64,000 nucleotides of DNA from contig NC_135053.1 in NCBI RefSeq assembly GCF_051014685.1, positions 1,860,001 to 1,924,000 on the forward strand. The letters run 5' to 3'. Under the pieces are notes generated by a model that saw only the letters and a list, made by a program, of their open reading frames with translations, did not search any database and was not told the DNA's origin. Shown piece by piece: positions 11,547-24,500 of the stretch; within the stretch, counting starts at the first letter, position 1; each line of letters begins with the position of its first letter. The stretch is from Ptiloglossa arizonensis (taxonomy: Eukaryota > Arthropoda > Insecta > Hymenoptera > Colletidae). The position numbers and the translations under genes were made by a program.

Positions 11547-14500
11547 TTAAAAAATACCTTCAAGATCTGGTAAAATAGGTGGTGCAAGTCTTAGTGAAAG
11601 ATCTTTATTGCGCATAAATTCTGGTGGTAAAATTTGTTTATGTTCCTGCAAAACAACCAGTTTCAATTTTTAATATTATGATTATTTTAATAATATAAAT
11701 ACATGTACTTAATTTGTATTTGCTAGTAAAATAATGTTGCTTACATGGAATGGTTTGGTAGTGTGTGTGACATTAGTAACAAGAGGTGCCCATCCTTTTG
11801 AGTTTAAACATTTATAACAAGATTTAGGTACTCCCAAGCATTCTGAATGAAAGCTATGGCCACAATTGAAAACTATAATGTAGTCCGTGCATTGTGACAA
11901 CAAACGTCGACATATAGGACAAATTATTGACATACTGGCACAGGCCTTTCCAGAATCTCTGTGACATACAAATGTTAATATTTAAAAAAATTAAATATCA
12001 ACATTAAATGAATGTAAGTATCAGATTGTTTAATACCTTAGTGACTTTTTTAGTGCTTTGTGAAGCTCTAAGCTGACTAAACGTGCAGTAGTCTCAACTA
12101 AAGTTTGTTCATATCGAGAATGTGTAAGTACTCCAGATAATAACTGTCTTATATCACCTATTGTTCCACTGGTTGCTAATGGATGTTTTAATATCTGTTC
12201 TAATACCGTTGATAATGCTGTTGTACCACTGAGAAATTCTAACACAATCCTTAACAATTTGCCACTTAATTTTTCAACTGCAATTTATTCAATTTAATTA
12301 ATATTTATTCTATAAATAAAGTAAAAAATTCTCTACTAGGAAAATAATTCCATCTTAAATTTTATTAAAAAATATAAGAAATGGAAAGGAAATATTATTT
12401 ATAATTTATGTCAAATTTAAAGAACACTGTATGTATGTAATGTAGACATTTCAATAGCAAAACAACATACCTTTTTCATCATTACTATTTGAATGTGTTC
12501 GAAGTATTGTTTCCATAAGTGGCATCCAATCTAAATTTCCAGCAGATCGTCTGCATAGACCAGCAAGCTGTATTGTAGTATGAATTGGTTCATTTTCTGA
12601 AATCTTATTCTGGCAATACTGAAAAAAATTTGATTAAATTCCTAAAAATCAAGCATTAATATTTATATTATTTTATTAATTGTATACAATATATTTACCT
12701 GTTCAAGATTATTCTGAAATTCTTTTAGAAGAATATCAAATGCATCTTGATAATTACCCAACTTTTCTAGCATAACTGCTTCCGCATCTTTATGATTTGC
12801 TGTTTGAACTATTTTTAGTGCTTCATTCAGTCTGCAACCATGAACTCCTTGAATATAATCAACTACCTGCAAACAACAAAATAATTAAAGTGGAAAATAA
12901 TATTTTCTAAACATTTCAATACAATTTCAATTTTTACCTACACGTTCTGGTTGTAATTTACACATTAATTCCAAATACTTTTCTAATAATTCTGCTGTGA
13001 GCTCCAATGAGATATCTTCTTCTTTATATTGAACTATTTGATATAGTGCTTCTAGTAGAAGATAATGTAAGTTTGGAGTACCTTCTAGTTTTTGTAATAT
13101 TTCATCAACTTTATTTTGTATATGTGTTGCAATAAGCATAGCAAATTGATTTGCATTAATTTCCACTAGAGCTTCAGCATTAGCCATTACAACTGCTTGC
13201 AATGAACTCTGAGAAAGGTGTTTCAACCAAGGCCAAATATCATGATGTCTAGATGAATGCAGTATCATACATTTACAAACTGCAATCCAATCTTCCCTTG
13301 CACTGTACAGCAACTCCGCAACTTGCATACTGTAACATTATGTACTGCGATACAAGTTACTATGCATGATGCTACCAGTGTTAACAATGCTATGCAATTT
13401 TTCGGAATGTGTTATTAAAAGTATATTATAACATTTTATTTATGAATATATCCCATAGGGCCAATAAATATGTACTTCAATAATATTGAAAAAGAACCAA
13501 ATTAAGCAGGTTTGTAATATTTCATAATTGAGATATAGTTTGATGTATACTTACAAGTTAGCTCTCTCTGCTAAATTAAGTAGAGTATTATCTGATATAT
13601 TACGTAACTTTTTTGAACGTAATAATCCCAGTATTGCATTTTCTTTATCAGTCTTAAGTTCTTTTGATGATCCTATATTTGAATCAGTACATAATATTTC
13701 TATCATTTTATTTAGCATACTAGGTTCCAAATTAACAGTATTTTCTGCAACTTCGTTAGCTACGAATATAAGAACTAGATTTCTTTGTTCATCAGTAATA
13801 TAATCAGTATTCCCCGGACTAAGTGGCGTGCTAGGCATAACAAGACTTAATAGTATATCTATGAGCCTCTGTCGTTGTCTGAGACCCATTTCGGATGTAA
13901 ATTCTGGTTCTTGAAAGGCAATTGCTATTACGTCGAGGAACCCTTTTGCGTCAAATTGGAGCAAAGTTCTTAGGTATGGATATTGTCTTTCCATATCATT
14001 AGCTAAGCTTGAGTGCTGTGAAAGTAGAGCTCTTAATACATCCGTCTTTGCTCTTTGAGATTTGCCCTCTGGAAGTTCATCTCTAGGAAAGCCACGACCG
14101 GCAAGACAACAACTAGCATAAACCAGAATCGCATTACCAAGTTGTATACTATCCCGAGACAATGAATCTTTTGAATTTGTTAATAAACTTTGTAAAATCG
14201 GTATTAACTGATGAATTGAAGCAGTGAAATCACCTAACGCTGTCGTTTGAAGGTGTATTAAAGCCTCCCAAAGACCTCGTTGACGACAAATCGTTGTTAC
14301 CTGCAAAATTTTTTAAGGACATGTATTGTTTGACTTAGTTTTTTCATATTATATAAAACGAAAAAGTAAGGTACTGTAATAAATATATTGATTTACTTGA
14401 TGAATGTCTAAGCAATCCACATCTAGTAACACTATAATTGCTTGAAGGGAATCCACTTTTTTCTCTTGATCATAAAGAGTAACTAATTGTTGAGCAATTA

Positions 14501-17090
14501 ATGGTGGTAATCGAGGTTGCAAACTTCCATCTAACAAAGGACTTTCAAGGGCGTACAAATAGCTCGCTTTCAATCCTTCGGATTCCGAAACTAAGTCCCA
14601 TAATTTTCCAAACAATAATTCTGTATTTTCTAATTGTATACAATAATTTACACAAGTTGTGACTATTTCAAAGTCTGCAGTTTCATCTGCAGGGCAACGA
14701 TTTAATTCTTCCATATATTGAATCAAAACCTGACATACTTTATCTCGAGCTATTTGTTTACGACGCTGTTTTGAACCACGTAGACCAACAACTGCTTTTC
14801 CTTTGTCTTGATAGAAAGAGAATCCTAATTCTAGTGCTTCTGGAAATCTTTTCTGAAATAATAAAATGTAATACTTTATAGAAAATAGTAAAAGTAATAT
14901 ACATATTGTAATATACAAACCTGCATTGTCAAGTGCCTCAATCGTTCAGTCCATGTTCGTATGCAAACTACATGCAAACTTTTTGTACCCAAGAGTAAAA
15001 GTTGGGTACCAAATGTTACTACAGTATTATAACATGCCCGTTCACCGGCCAATGCCAATGCCTAATTTTTAAAATAAAAAAAATAACTATAACAAATCCT
15101 AACTAAGTAGCTATTTAATTCAATTGTTTAATTAATTTGTACCTTTGAAACATTTCCACCAGTGGATAAACCTTTAAAATGGCTAGATGCATATGAAATA
15201 CCAACGCGACTCATATCCAAAGTTTCTAAATTATCCTGTGCTCTAACATCTAATAGATGCAATCTTTCTTGAGTATCCAATACTGCTAAAGATCTTGGAT
15301 TTAACCACCGTAAATTACTTATTGTGTATGGAAGAGTCATCCTCATTAAGGGAAATAGTTTCACTCTTGAACCAGCTTCAGTACATACCTAGTGAAGAAA
15401 TTTAATTAATATGGACTATTTAGTAATGCATTTAAATAGAATTATGTGGATTTCATACATGATAAAAATGAACTACATCATCCCTTGCAAGAGCCAGAAC
15501 TGGATCAATTACACGAGAAGCATCTGCTGCTTGTATGACAACAAGTTGCCAGGATAATTGTGGCAGTGTTATGGGAGCACCAAATAAAGAAAGAGTTAAT
15601 ACAATACGTGTTCGTGGCCTTATGCAAACTACCAGTACCTACAAAAAAATTGCCTATTGTACAGTGTGTATATTTAATATATCATTGAAATTTCTTTTAA
15701 TAAATATAAATAAACCTTTGTTAATGTTGCCATTGCCACTAATGTATAATTTTTCAGGGGATGCGATGGCAGATGATTTAATAGCAAAGGTTCTAATGTA
15801 CATACTTCACCTTTGGACCCACTAAATAGACACCTGCTGTCACAGCCACGTACTCCCATAACTCTTGTAAAATTTAATTCAAAAACAGATCCACCACTGT
15901 CATTACATAGTGCTACTTTTGGCGAATCTGTGAACTATAATGGAAGAAATTAATGTCTACTAAAAAAAAGTAAGTAACATCATAAATTAACTAATAATCT
16001 CACTTTAATATGTAATACAGCTGTGTCAAAAGGATGAACATCAGTGAGTGTCCTTAGTACTTTTCCATTAGAGCTATCTATCATTAATATATGTCCTCTG
16101 GCAAAACCAGCTAGTACTCTGGTCCCATCATAATTAAAACATAGTGCAGATACAGATCCCTGATGCCTTACTTCTTGATCACACCATCGTAATGTTTGTG
16201 AAGAATCAAAACCTAGTACCAGACCATGACTGGTACCAACAACTAACATATTTCCTCCAGCGGCAACTGCACTTGCTAAACCAGCATTGACTTTTTCCTA
16301 CATAAATATAATGCACTTGTTACATATAATGTAGTATTTACAAACATAAGCTTAACATAGTACTTTTTCTCTTACACTAGCTGATACAATTTGCGAAGAT
16401 ATTCCTTTCAATATAACGTGCCTCAAAATAGCACCAGAAGATGTTGGTTGTGAAGTTTTATTTGGTTTATTTAAAGAGTTTAATGACAAATGACTCCCAA
16501 CACTTGTAGTTTCACTGCTACCTAATTTTTCACCAGGTGTTAAACCAATGTCATCATCTGTTTCAGATAATGATGCACAGTCAGGTTCTGTCAATATACT
16601 TTCTAAGGAAGGTAATTCTTCCACAGCAGGTATAGCATATTCTGTATTGTCCAACTAAAATAAATAAATTTTGCTGTAGAAATTCAGTAATCTTGGTAAC
16701 AAAAAGTAACAATTTAAGTAATAATGGGAATGAATTTTATTATATATAGTCACTCTATACACACTTATGGTATGCTTCAGTAAAAATAAAAACAAGAAAA
16801 AGAATAGAATACATTAAAAACAAGTCTAATAACAAATTTCAACATAAATATTATCAAATATAATACACTAATAGCGTTATTCCAATAATATGTTACAATA
16901 AATATAAGAAAAAGTACAACTTAATTACCTACGAAATTCATAACCTGAAAATTAAAGCATTATAAAGTTTACGTGTTTAATCATTCATATGATAAAAATA
17001 CTGAATTACCTCTTCGATATCTAAATTAATAACTTCTGTTGCAAGGTATTCCTGAGACCCAGCATCAGACCCCAACCCATTTTCAGCCAT
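11547..17090 (-). CDS. Vps8: VPS8, CORVET tethering complex subunit
   Basis: Fifteen coding exons on the minus strand join in frame to 1303 residues: 17010-17090, 16364-16654, 16004-16297, 15716-15934, 15459-15638, 15143-15388, 14921-15061, 14397-14852, 13555-14300, 12942-13329, 12699-12866, 12471-12618, 12037-12277, 11745-11958 and 11547-11645. The order matches VPS8: an acidic N-terminus with LPSLESIL, a WD-like beta-propeller (VGTSHGLVLGFD, GCDSRCLFSGSKGEVC, FKGLSTGGNVSKALALAGERACY), a long helical solenoid, and a C-terminal RING (CPIC...CGHSFHSEC...CYKC, from about residue 1213). Known role: VPS8 is the Rab5-binding subunit of CORVET, which tethers early endosomes. The length is close to that of animal homologues. 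The donor at 12941 was placed at GTAGGT because the alternative GTAAAA site would shift the frame. It is flanked by short AT-rich UTRs. Confidence 0.95.
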
Positions 17091-18700
17091 TTTTTATTCC
17101 ACCTGTCATTCCACAGCTGATATCCGTAAATATAGCGGCTTCTCATTAAACTATAGAAAATCCTATGAGAATCTGTCATATGCTTATATGTTATTTTACA
17201 GAATATATCCGAGAATATGGTATTATTATCAGCATTTCTGTTTTTAAAGAAAGAGAAAACAGTTTTACTATTTCTCATTTAGAATAAGGTAACTTAAATA
17301 AATTTTCAAAATTTTGAATATGTTTTGTATTATGAAGACGTACTTAATTTCTTTTTATGGAAAGCTATAATTTTTGTTACATAGTTATGCCACAGATAAT
17401 GCTCTGATCGGGATCGTGCTGAGACATTTCGTTAGGAGTTTTAAAAATTAGAATTATCTAAATATCTTTGTCTCGTTCATTTCTTATATATTAGAGACGG
17501 AAGTGACATACAATTAAATGATGAAGATAATTATGGGACATGCGTGATATAATCGAGCCACATTCGAAGAATTACTGTAAAAATGATGTTAAGACAGATT
17601 TGATCAACTAATTGAATAACAAATTTGTTTGTAAAGAATAGTATAAGAGTAAGACAAAAGTAGAAAAGATTAAACTATTTTTCATAACAAACATAATGCC
17701 TTTCTAAAGTAGTAATGAGATTAAATAATAGATTTCAGAGCATCATTGGAATTTGGTGTTCAATTGTACTAAGCTTTTTCCTTATTATCTTTCATTTCTG
17801 GCTTGGTATAAACATCATTTTGTTATATGTCATTGTATTTGATTTAACAATTTTTATATAATACAAATATTACACATTCATGCTGCCATATTCTATATAT
17901 AAAATAGTGAAACTTTTTTTCATTCGATTGATTAGAAAAGACGTTATTGGAAATCAATCATATTTATTACCGTTTCTTTATAGGGATTGTAATCTCCCCA
18001 TAGTTGGTAAAACACTTAACGTAGTTTTAAATCATTACCAGTCACTTTTTTGTCTTAGAATCTACTTTTTTTTTTTAATTCAATTATGTACGCTTAATAT
18101 GTAATTCAATTTTTAATATTGTGCTTTTGCGCGAATGTAGATGTAGAAGTCGAAATTTGTCGTATAACACTACCAAAATATTTGCTGTAATCAACAGCGG
18201 TCGGATCTCATATTCTACATACTCTAAAGTCATTTTTTTTATTACATTGGTATTGGTTATAAATTTATCGATACATCTTTTAAAATGTGTAATGTTAATA
18301 TTGCTTCAGCAATTTTCTTTCCCCACTTCAATATAGTGAACATCAATTGGTAATATTCTAGTTGAATATTGTATATAATACATTCTACGAACGAAAAGTG
18401 AATATAAATAAAACTACGCAACTGCACTTGAAAGCTACAAGTTACAAATATAATAAAATTTTGTCAAATATACGATCTTCCTTAATTAATACGTCCTGTC
18501 AACATAACAAACCAATAAAGTTTTTGGTAAACTTGTCGAAAAACTCTAGCTTCAACGATTTCAATGATTTTGAAATACATTATAAAAGATATTATCTTAA
18601 ATAACTTTTTACTCTGAAAAAATTAGCGATCAGTTTTAGTTTTTAAGATATTTATAAAAAACTATAGCTTCTATATATTAAATTCTGCTTATATAAATAT
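17091..18700. other. VPS8 5' flank, AT-rich, no gene seen
   Basis: This stretch holds the VPS8 5' UTR and promoter side followed by AT-rich intergenic DNA. Several open frames of 60-90 codons exist, but they lack motifs, coding composition and splice support, so I treat them as chance. Confidence 0.55.
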
Positions 18701-19618
18701 ATAATATCGCAGGAGCTATGAAGCGGGAACAAAATCCTCTTAGTTAATCACCCACACTTCTGGAGACGTCCTTACTCCGGAAGGACGTCAAACCCTCTTC
18801 ATACATGCACATAATTCAGGAGGAAAGCGAGTCTGATTCCTTTCCCCTAAGATTAAAAGCCAATGCAGACGTGCGCTTTTTTCCATTGCGATTGTATATC
18901 CATTTAGTTGTTTTTATTGTTGCCTTACAGCCGACACAGCATGCGATTTTTTCCACTCTAATCGTATATATGTCTGTTTTCGTTATTTTCAATTGGAAGA
19001 ATAAAGAAAAACAAAAATTTGCACGTCTAAACGATAAAGGCGGTGCTGATGACACAGCAGCAGACAGGTGGTGGTGGTGGTGATGATAATGATGATGATA
19101 AAAAATCATCCGTTTCCATGCCACCAGATGCAGCTGTAGAAACCACAGACAGTCATGAGATTGGAACTCACAGTATTTTTCGGGCCCCGTAAGAAGGGCG
19201 GCGAGTAATGTAACTCTACTGCGTTACCAAGTGTCCGATGCTGTAATATTGGAGAGGGAGGTATAAACGCCCCCCTTCTGCTGCAAAAACACGAAATATG
19301 CGCGGCACCGCACAGAAAGGGAACACAGGATATTATACAGCTGGCAGTTCCCAGTAAAAAAGTGGGAGAAATCTTCTTTCGAACAATACAGTACAATAAG
19401 ACACCCGTTATTTTTCCCACCACAATCGATTTGGTCGTATATACACTTAGTACATGTATAGATGTGTGCAATATCTGACGTGTACTTGAGTTATCAAAAA
19501 GGTTTAAAGATACCTGTGCAGTAAAACATTATTTACTAAACGTAATTGAGATAAATTTTTCAATCATCTTAATTAAATATTTTACGAAAAAAGTTTTCCT
19601 ATAAGGAAACTGTAAATC
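18701..19618. promoter_or_regulatory. GC-richer block upstream of SELENOK
   Basis: The stretch 18710-19470 is clearly less AT-rich than its surroundings and lies immediately upstream of the SELENOK start. It contains a perfect hairpin at 18765-18789 (arms GACGTCCTT/AAGGACGTC, 7-base loop, containing the CRE-like core GACGTC). It also has a trinucleotide run (GTG)n then (GAT)n at 19067-19100. A 121-codon frame on the minus strand has no features of a protein. Promoter, 5' UTR, or an old inserted element are all possible. Confidence 0.3.
18765..18789. repeat. Perfect 9-bp hairpin with GACGTC core
   Basis: The arms GACGTCCTT and AAGGACGTC are exact reverse complements around a 7-base loop. Each arm contains GACGTC, similar to a CREB/ATF half-palindrome. 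The function is unknown. Confidence 0.7.
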
Positions 19619-20396
19619 ATGGTTTATATATCAAATGGTAATAAACTTAACCTTAGTATATTTTATGTCATATATTGAAAGTTTATTGTACTATTTGTTA
19701 TGTATATCTATTTTAAATGAACTTTTAGATGGAAACGTTTTAAAGAGTACTCCGTGGAGTTTAAAAAGATTATTTAATTTCTTCACTGGAATAATTTACA
19801 TGATTATTATGTTGTAAGTAATGTATATTTATTCTTACATTTATTTCTTCTTTGAACATGCAAATTTCATTAAATAATTTAATTTATTACAGTTTTACAA
19901 CAATGATTAATCCTGATATGAACAAATATGGAAGTGATTATACAAGAGATTACAGACCTGGATCCGGGTAATATATATGTGATTTAACTCAATAAAAGTA
20001 ACATAAATAAATTTAGTAATTGATATATGAGGCATTTTACAAGAATTAGAATATCTAATTATCTCCTTTGTTTCTGATGTCATAGAAAATTGCTTAAAAC
20101 ATAATCTCAAAAAGAGAACAAAGTGCAATAAACATTTTGCTTCTAAGTTTAGTTCCTCAGATTTTTTAAACAATTCAAATTATGTGTTAAATAATTTTCT
20201 ATGTCAATAAAAACAAAAAAGATAATTAAATATTCTGAATTTGATAAGATATCTTATATGCACGTTACAGATTATTGTATTAATATTTATACTTATATAT
20301 AGGCCACCACGTCCACCAATGCGTAAATTAGGAAGACCTAATACAGGCAACACTGTAGACATTCCATTTGGTGGGTGTAGAAGCTGTGCTAGATAA
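19619..20396 (+). CDS. SELENOK: Selenoprotein K homologue, cysteine form
   Basis: Four short exons (19619-19637, 19729-19813, 19893-19967 and 20303-20396) join in frame to 90 residues. The start MVYISN, the SPW-like STPWS, a single hydrophobic span (about residues 20-40), the RPGSGPPRPPMRKLGR proline/arginine-rich cytosolic tail and a terminal GGC match the SELENOK family, which is 90-95 residues long. Known role: an ER-membrane adaptor for p97 and Derlins in ER-associated degradation and a cofactor of the DHHC6 palmitoyltransferase. In most animals the third-from-last residue is selenocysteine (UGA). Here the codon is TGT (Cys), and the protein ends GGCRSCAR, with a second Cys three residues later. 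Reading from an ATG inside intron 1 would give a longer but wrong protein. The first exon codes only six residues plus one base, so automatic annotation easily misses it. Confidence 0.9.
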
Positions 20397-21553
20397 AGTA
20401 AAGTGTAAGATACTATTTTCGATGAGAATCCATGTATTCATAATAATTATTAATATTTTTATATAAATATTATAATTATACTGTACTCTGTTATGTAAAA
20501 AGAGAACATGTAGAAATATATTTTTTAACCCCTTAACTGCAGTACAGTCTAACCCAGAACCATCATTATACTCACTTCGAACAATGCAAACATTATTTGT
20601 GTAAGATGTTCACTAATCAATGAAATATAAAGATAATAAAATAGAAAGTAATAAAACTTGATATTGATAATAAGATGCACTTAACTCATAATAATAAAAA
20701 TGATGTAATTTATTGTGTAATCAAAATTTAAATGACATTTTAAAACATGGATTAATATAGAAATTTATGTTACAATTTTTATATTAGTACCTACTTTCCT
20801 GTCAGATTTTGTTTTGTAGATACTGCACATTTTTGAATTTGATTTTTTTTCTTGAATATCTTTCTTTGTCCACAAATATTAATACAATAATCTAGTGACA
20901 CCTACTGTAATGTTTCTATTTCTTTTTCATTGGATTACATTTAAAGCTCGTAAATGTTTTATATATTTACTATAAAATTTAAGTGAAAAACAACAAAATG
21001 TATTTATTTATCCAATACATGTTTATTCAAAACAAACGCATTTAAGGTACTTATACCTGATAAAGTGGAAAAAATATTTCTTATGTTACATATTATTTTT
21101 TCATACAGACTCAATAAACAGTGTATATGTATATAAATCTGTATATGTATATAATTAATGTCTCTATGATAATGTATATATATACACATACGCCTTTTAC
21201 CATCAAAAGGTTAAAAACATTAAATCTACACAATGGATAAACAATTAATTTTTAAAGAACGTTTTTATTAAACATATTAATTTAATGTTACATTAAAAAT
21301 GTTACAAATCATTACACATAGGTTATATAACACTGATTGTGGAAGAAAGTGAGCACTTTGTAGCAAATAAACTTATATGTACACATATTATATATATAGA
21401 TATAAATTAACAAGAACATAACACTTGTTAACTTTTGTATAGTTTCTTCAATATGTAAATATCATAGCTGCAATATATGTATAGGTTCTACATAAATAAC
21501 CAACTTTTAGTCTATTATTACGACTCCGACTATGCAAAACAATTATTGTATTG
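20397..21553. other. Convergent gap between SELENOK and HBS1
   Basis: This is AT-rich sequence with the two 3' UTRs. No coding frame is supported. A TATATG/ATACAT-rich low-complexity patch lies at about 21120-21190. I made no systematic search for a SECIS element, and the Cys codon makes one unnecessary. Confidence 0.55.
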
Positions 21554-24500
21554 TTACTTAATTTTTGTAATAAGTCCAGCAGCAATGGTTGTTCCTTCTA
21601 CACGCAACATAATTCTACCTAACTGTTTAATATCTTTATACAACTCCATACAGACTGGATTTTGCGTTGTGATCTCAATATTAGCACTTGAATTTTTTGG
21701 TAAGCAGCGTGGTTTCTTTTTTACTATTTCACCAGTAGTTCTGTGAAGTTGAGCTATCAATTTTGTAATCACAGCAGGTTGTACTAAAGATTGTTGATGC
21801 ATTACTACTGGAAGACCTTTTATGATGGGCATTTTAACTGCAAAAACGACTATATGTGCTTGAAAACATGTAGTTACAGGAACTGGATATTGTATACTGC
21901 AAATAACATCTCCAATTCCAACATTCTGTTGGTCAATTCCTGATAATGTTAAAGCAACACAATCCCCAGCAAATGCATTTGTTATAGATACCTCATCTAC
22001 TTGTAAACCTAAAATTTAATTACACAATTTTTACTTGACATTTTAAAAACATTTTAACAATAGTTGTAACGTAAATAGTTATTTGTAAAAATATAAAAAA
22101 TTAAGTATTTAAATGTTAGGTTAACGTACCTTTAACTACTGCAATTTCATGTCTTGGTAGTACCAAAACTTTATCACCCAAGGATACCATGCCTGTTTCT
22201 AGATGTCCAGAAACGCAGAATCCAGATCCAGTACCTTTAAATATATCATTAACCGAAAACCGGAATGGCTTATTTATAGGACGATCGGGACATTTAAAAT
22301 TATCAATAACACTGACTAATGTAGGTCCCATATACCTGTCATTAAAAGATATTGATAAGCATCTTATTACAATTCTCTAAATTTAACAAGCTTTTAAAAT
22401 GATAATTATACCAATTAGATAAAGATTCTTTAGGTTTTGTTACTATATTTTCACCACATAGACCACTACAAGGAACAAAAGTAACATTATCTTTAAATCC
22501 AGCTTGCTTCAAAAATACACTCAATTTGTCAACTATTTCATTAAACCTATTTTCTGACCAGTCCACTGTATCTAATTTGTTTACTACCACTGCTAACTGT
22601 GATATACCTAAAAAATAATTTTTAAGCATACAAATAGATTAAGTGAATATTATATAGCATAAATTACAATACCTAATGAACGCAACAATAATGCATGTTC
22701 TCTAGTTTGGCCTCCACTATCAAAACCAGTTTCAAATTCTCCTCTTGTAGCATCTACCACTAATAAAGCTACATCTGCCTGAGTAGCACCAGTAATCATG
22801 TTGGGAATAAAGTCCTTATGTCCAGGTGCATCCAATAAGGTAATAGACTTTGTTTCTGTTTCAAATTTGGAATGACCAATATCCATTGTTATTCCACGTT
22901 CTCTATATAAATTACATAAGAAATAACTTATCATACATAAAGTGACTTATTAAATAAATTCCTTGTACTAAAAATTTTAATTACCGTTCTTCTCCTGTTT
23001 CGTCAAGAACCCATGCATATGCAAATGACTGTTTTCCTATCTTTTTGCTTTCTTGTTGATATTTATGAATCAATCTTGATGGAATTTGTCCTAAGTCACA
23101 CAGAAGTCGTCCAAGTAAAGTACTTTTACCTGCATCTACATGTCCAGCCACCACTAGATGTAACTGTTCTTTGCTATTTCCTCTTTTATTTTTATATATT
23201 TTTAAAGCATCAATTTTTTCTTCATTAAGCTTTGCTTTAGAATCCAAGTCAGGTGTCACATGCCCTAATACAAGAGATTGACATTGTGGGCTGTTTGTAC
23301 TCGAAGAAATCATTTTTCTTTCCTTTGGTACAGTGTGTTCTTTTCTTCTTATTTCTGGACTGTTATAACCAGAAAATGGACTTTGAGAACGAGGACTTTC
23401 AATGCGAGAATTCACTTGATCAGTATTCTCAACTCCACTTAAATTGAAGCCTTTTACAACAGGTCGTTTTCCAGCAGGAATAATTTTTACATTGGAAGGT
23501 GTTGTAACTTGAAATGTAGATTTGGATGTCAACTTTTTACCTATCATAAAATTTATTGAGATTTTGTGAACTATTGTGAATTCATTTAAAATTAAATCTA
23601 AGAAAAAATATATAATGATTATGATAGAAAAATGTATTATTGATTCAAGTGTTAAAAATACATTTTCATTGCAAGAATTTGTAAGTTTTACTTTAAAATT
23701 TTAACAATCATATTTACATAAAAATAGTATATCACTCTCTAGATATAATTACACAATCAAAATAGTCATTTTTTAAATGTTATTTATGTATATCAGACAT
23801 CGTTTTTTATAAGTAATATAAATGATTTTTTTTTCTTTGTAATCATAAACTTATACAGAGCATATAATTTGAAGTTACATTCATAAAAATTATACTCAAA
23901 TGTACAACAGTTTTTACTGAGAAAACTTTATACCTAATTTTCTTTACATATTACTAAATGGGATTTTGTTTATTACGAATATATGGAATTGAAAAATCAA
24001 ATCTTTTTACAGTTTGATGTTGTTGTTCTTGAGATTTAAGAATTGGTCTTTTTAATTTCCATGTTCGACATAATGTTCTGGCAAATAAAGATACATTTCT
24101 TTTCGTATATGGAAGTTTAACACTATTCAAAGAACGTAAATTTAATTTTGTAGGAAGTATCACATTTGGAATTTCAAAATTTTGATTGAAAGTGTGTGAC
24201 TTTGTGTCAGGAATGATATCAGTATCTTTTAATACTTTCGTCTTTGTATGATTAGACTTATTTGAAACTACAAATGTAGCTTCTTTTAAAGCAGAACTCA
24301 AATCAATCATCCAATTATCTGGTGATGGTGTTCGAGTACCACTTACATTTAATAGTGAATCTTCTTTTGTTTCTAAATTATATAAATTACTTTTACTGTT
24401 AGTATAATTTTCAGAAAAAGCAAGCACATTGGATATGCTTTTTTCAAATGAATCTATAGAATAATCTTTCTTCTTATCATCTACCGATTCTGATACTACA

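Noticed and set aside
16930..16945. 16-nt AG/GT-flanked microexon between VPS8 exons 1 and 2
   Set aside because: Its inclusion shifts the frame of exon 2, while direct joining of exons 1 and 2 keeps it.
18816..19124. 102-codon minus-strand frame with a poly-His run
   Set aside because: The His run comes only from the (GTG/GAT)n trinucleotide repeat; there are no motifs or splice sites.
19106..19471. 121-codon minus-strand frame upstream of SELENOK
   Set aside because: It is a chance frame in a GC-richer patch with no recognisable domain.
19635..19817. 60-codon frame taken as the start of SELENOK
   Set aside because: It starts inside intron 1. Splicing 19637 to 19729 gives the family-typical MVYISN start.
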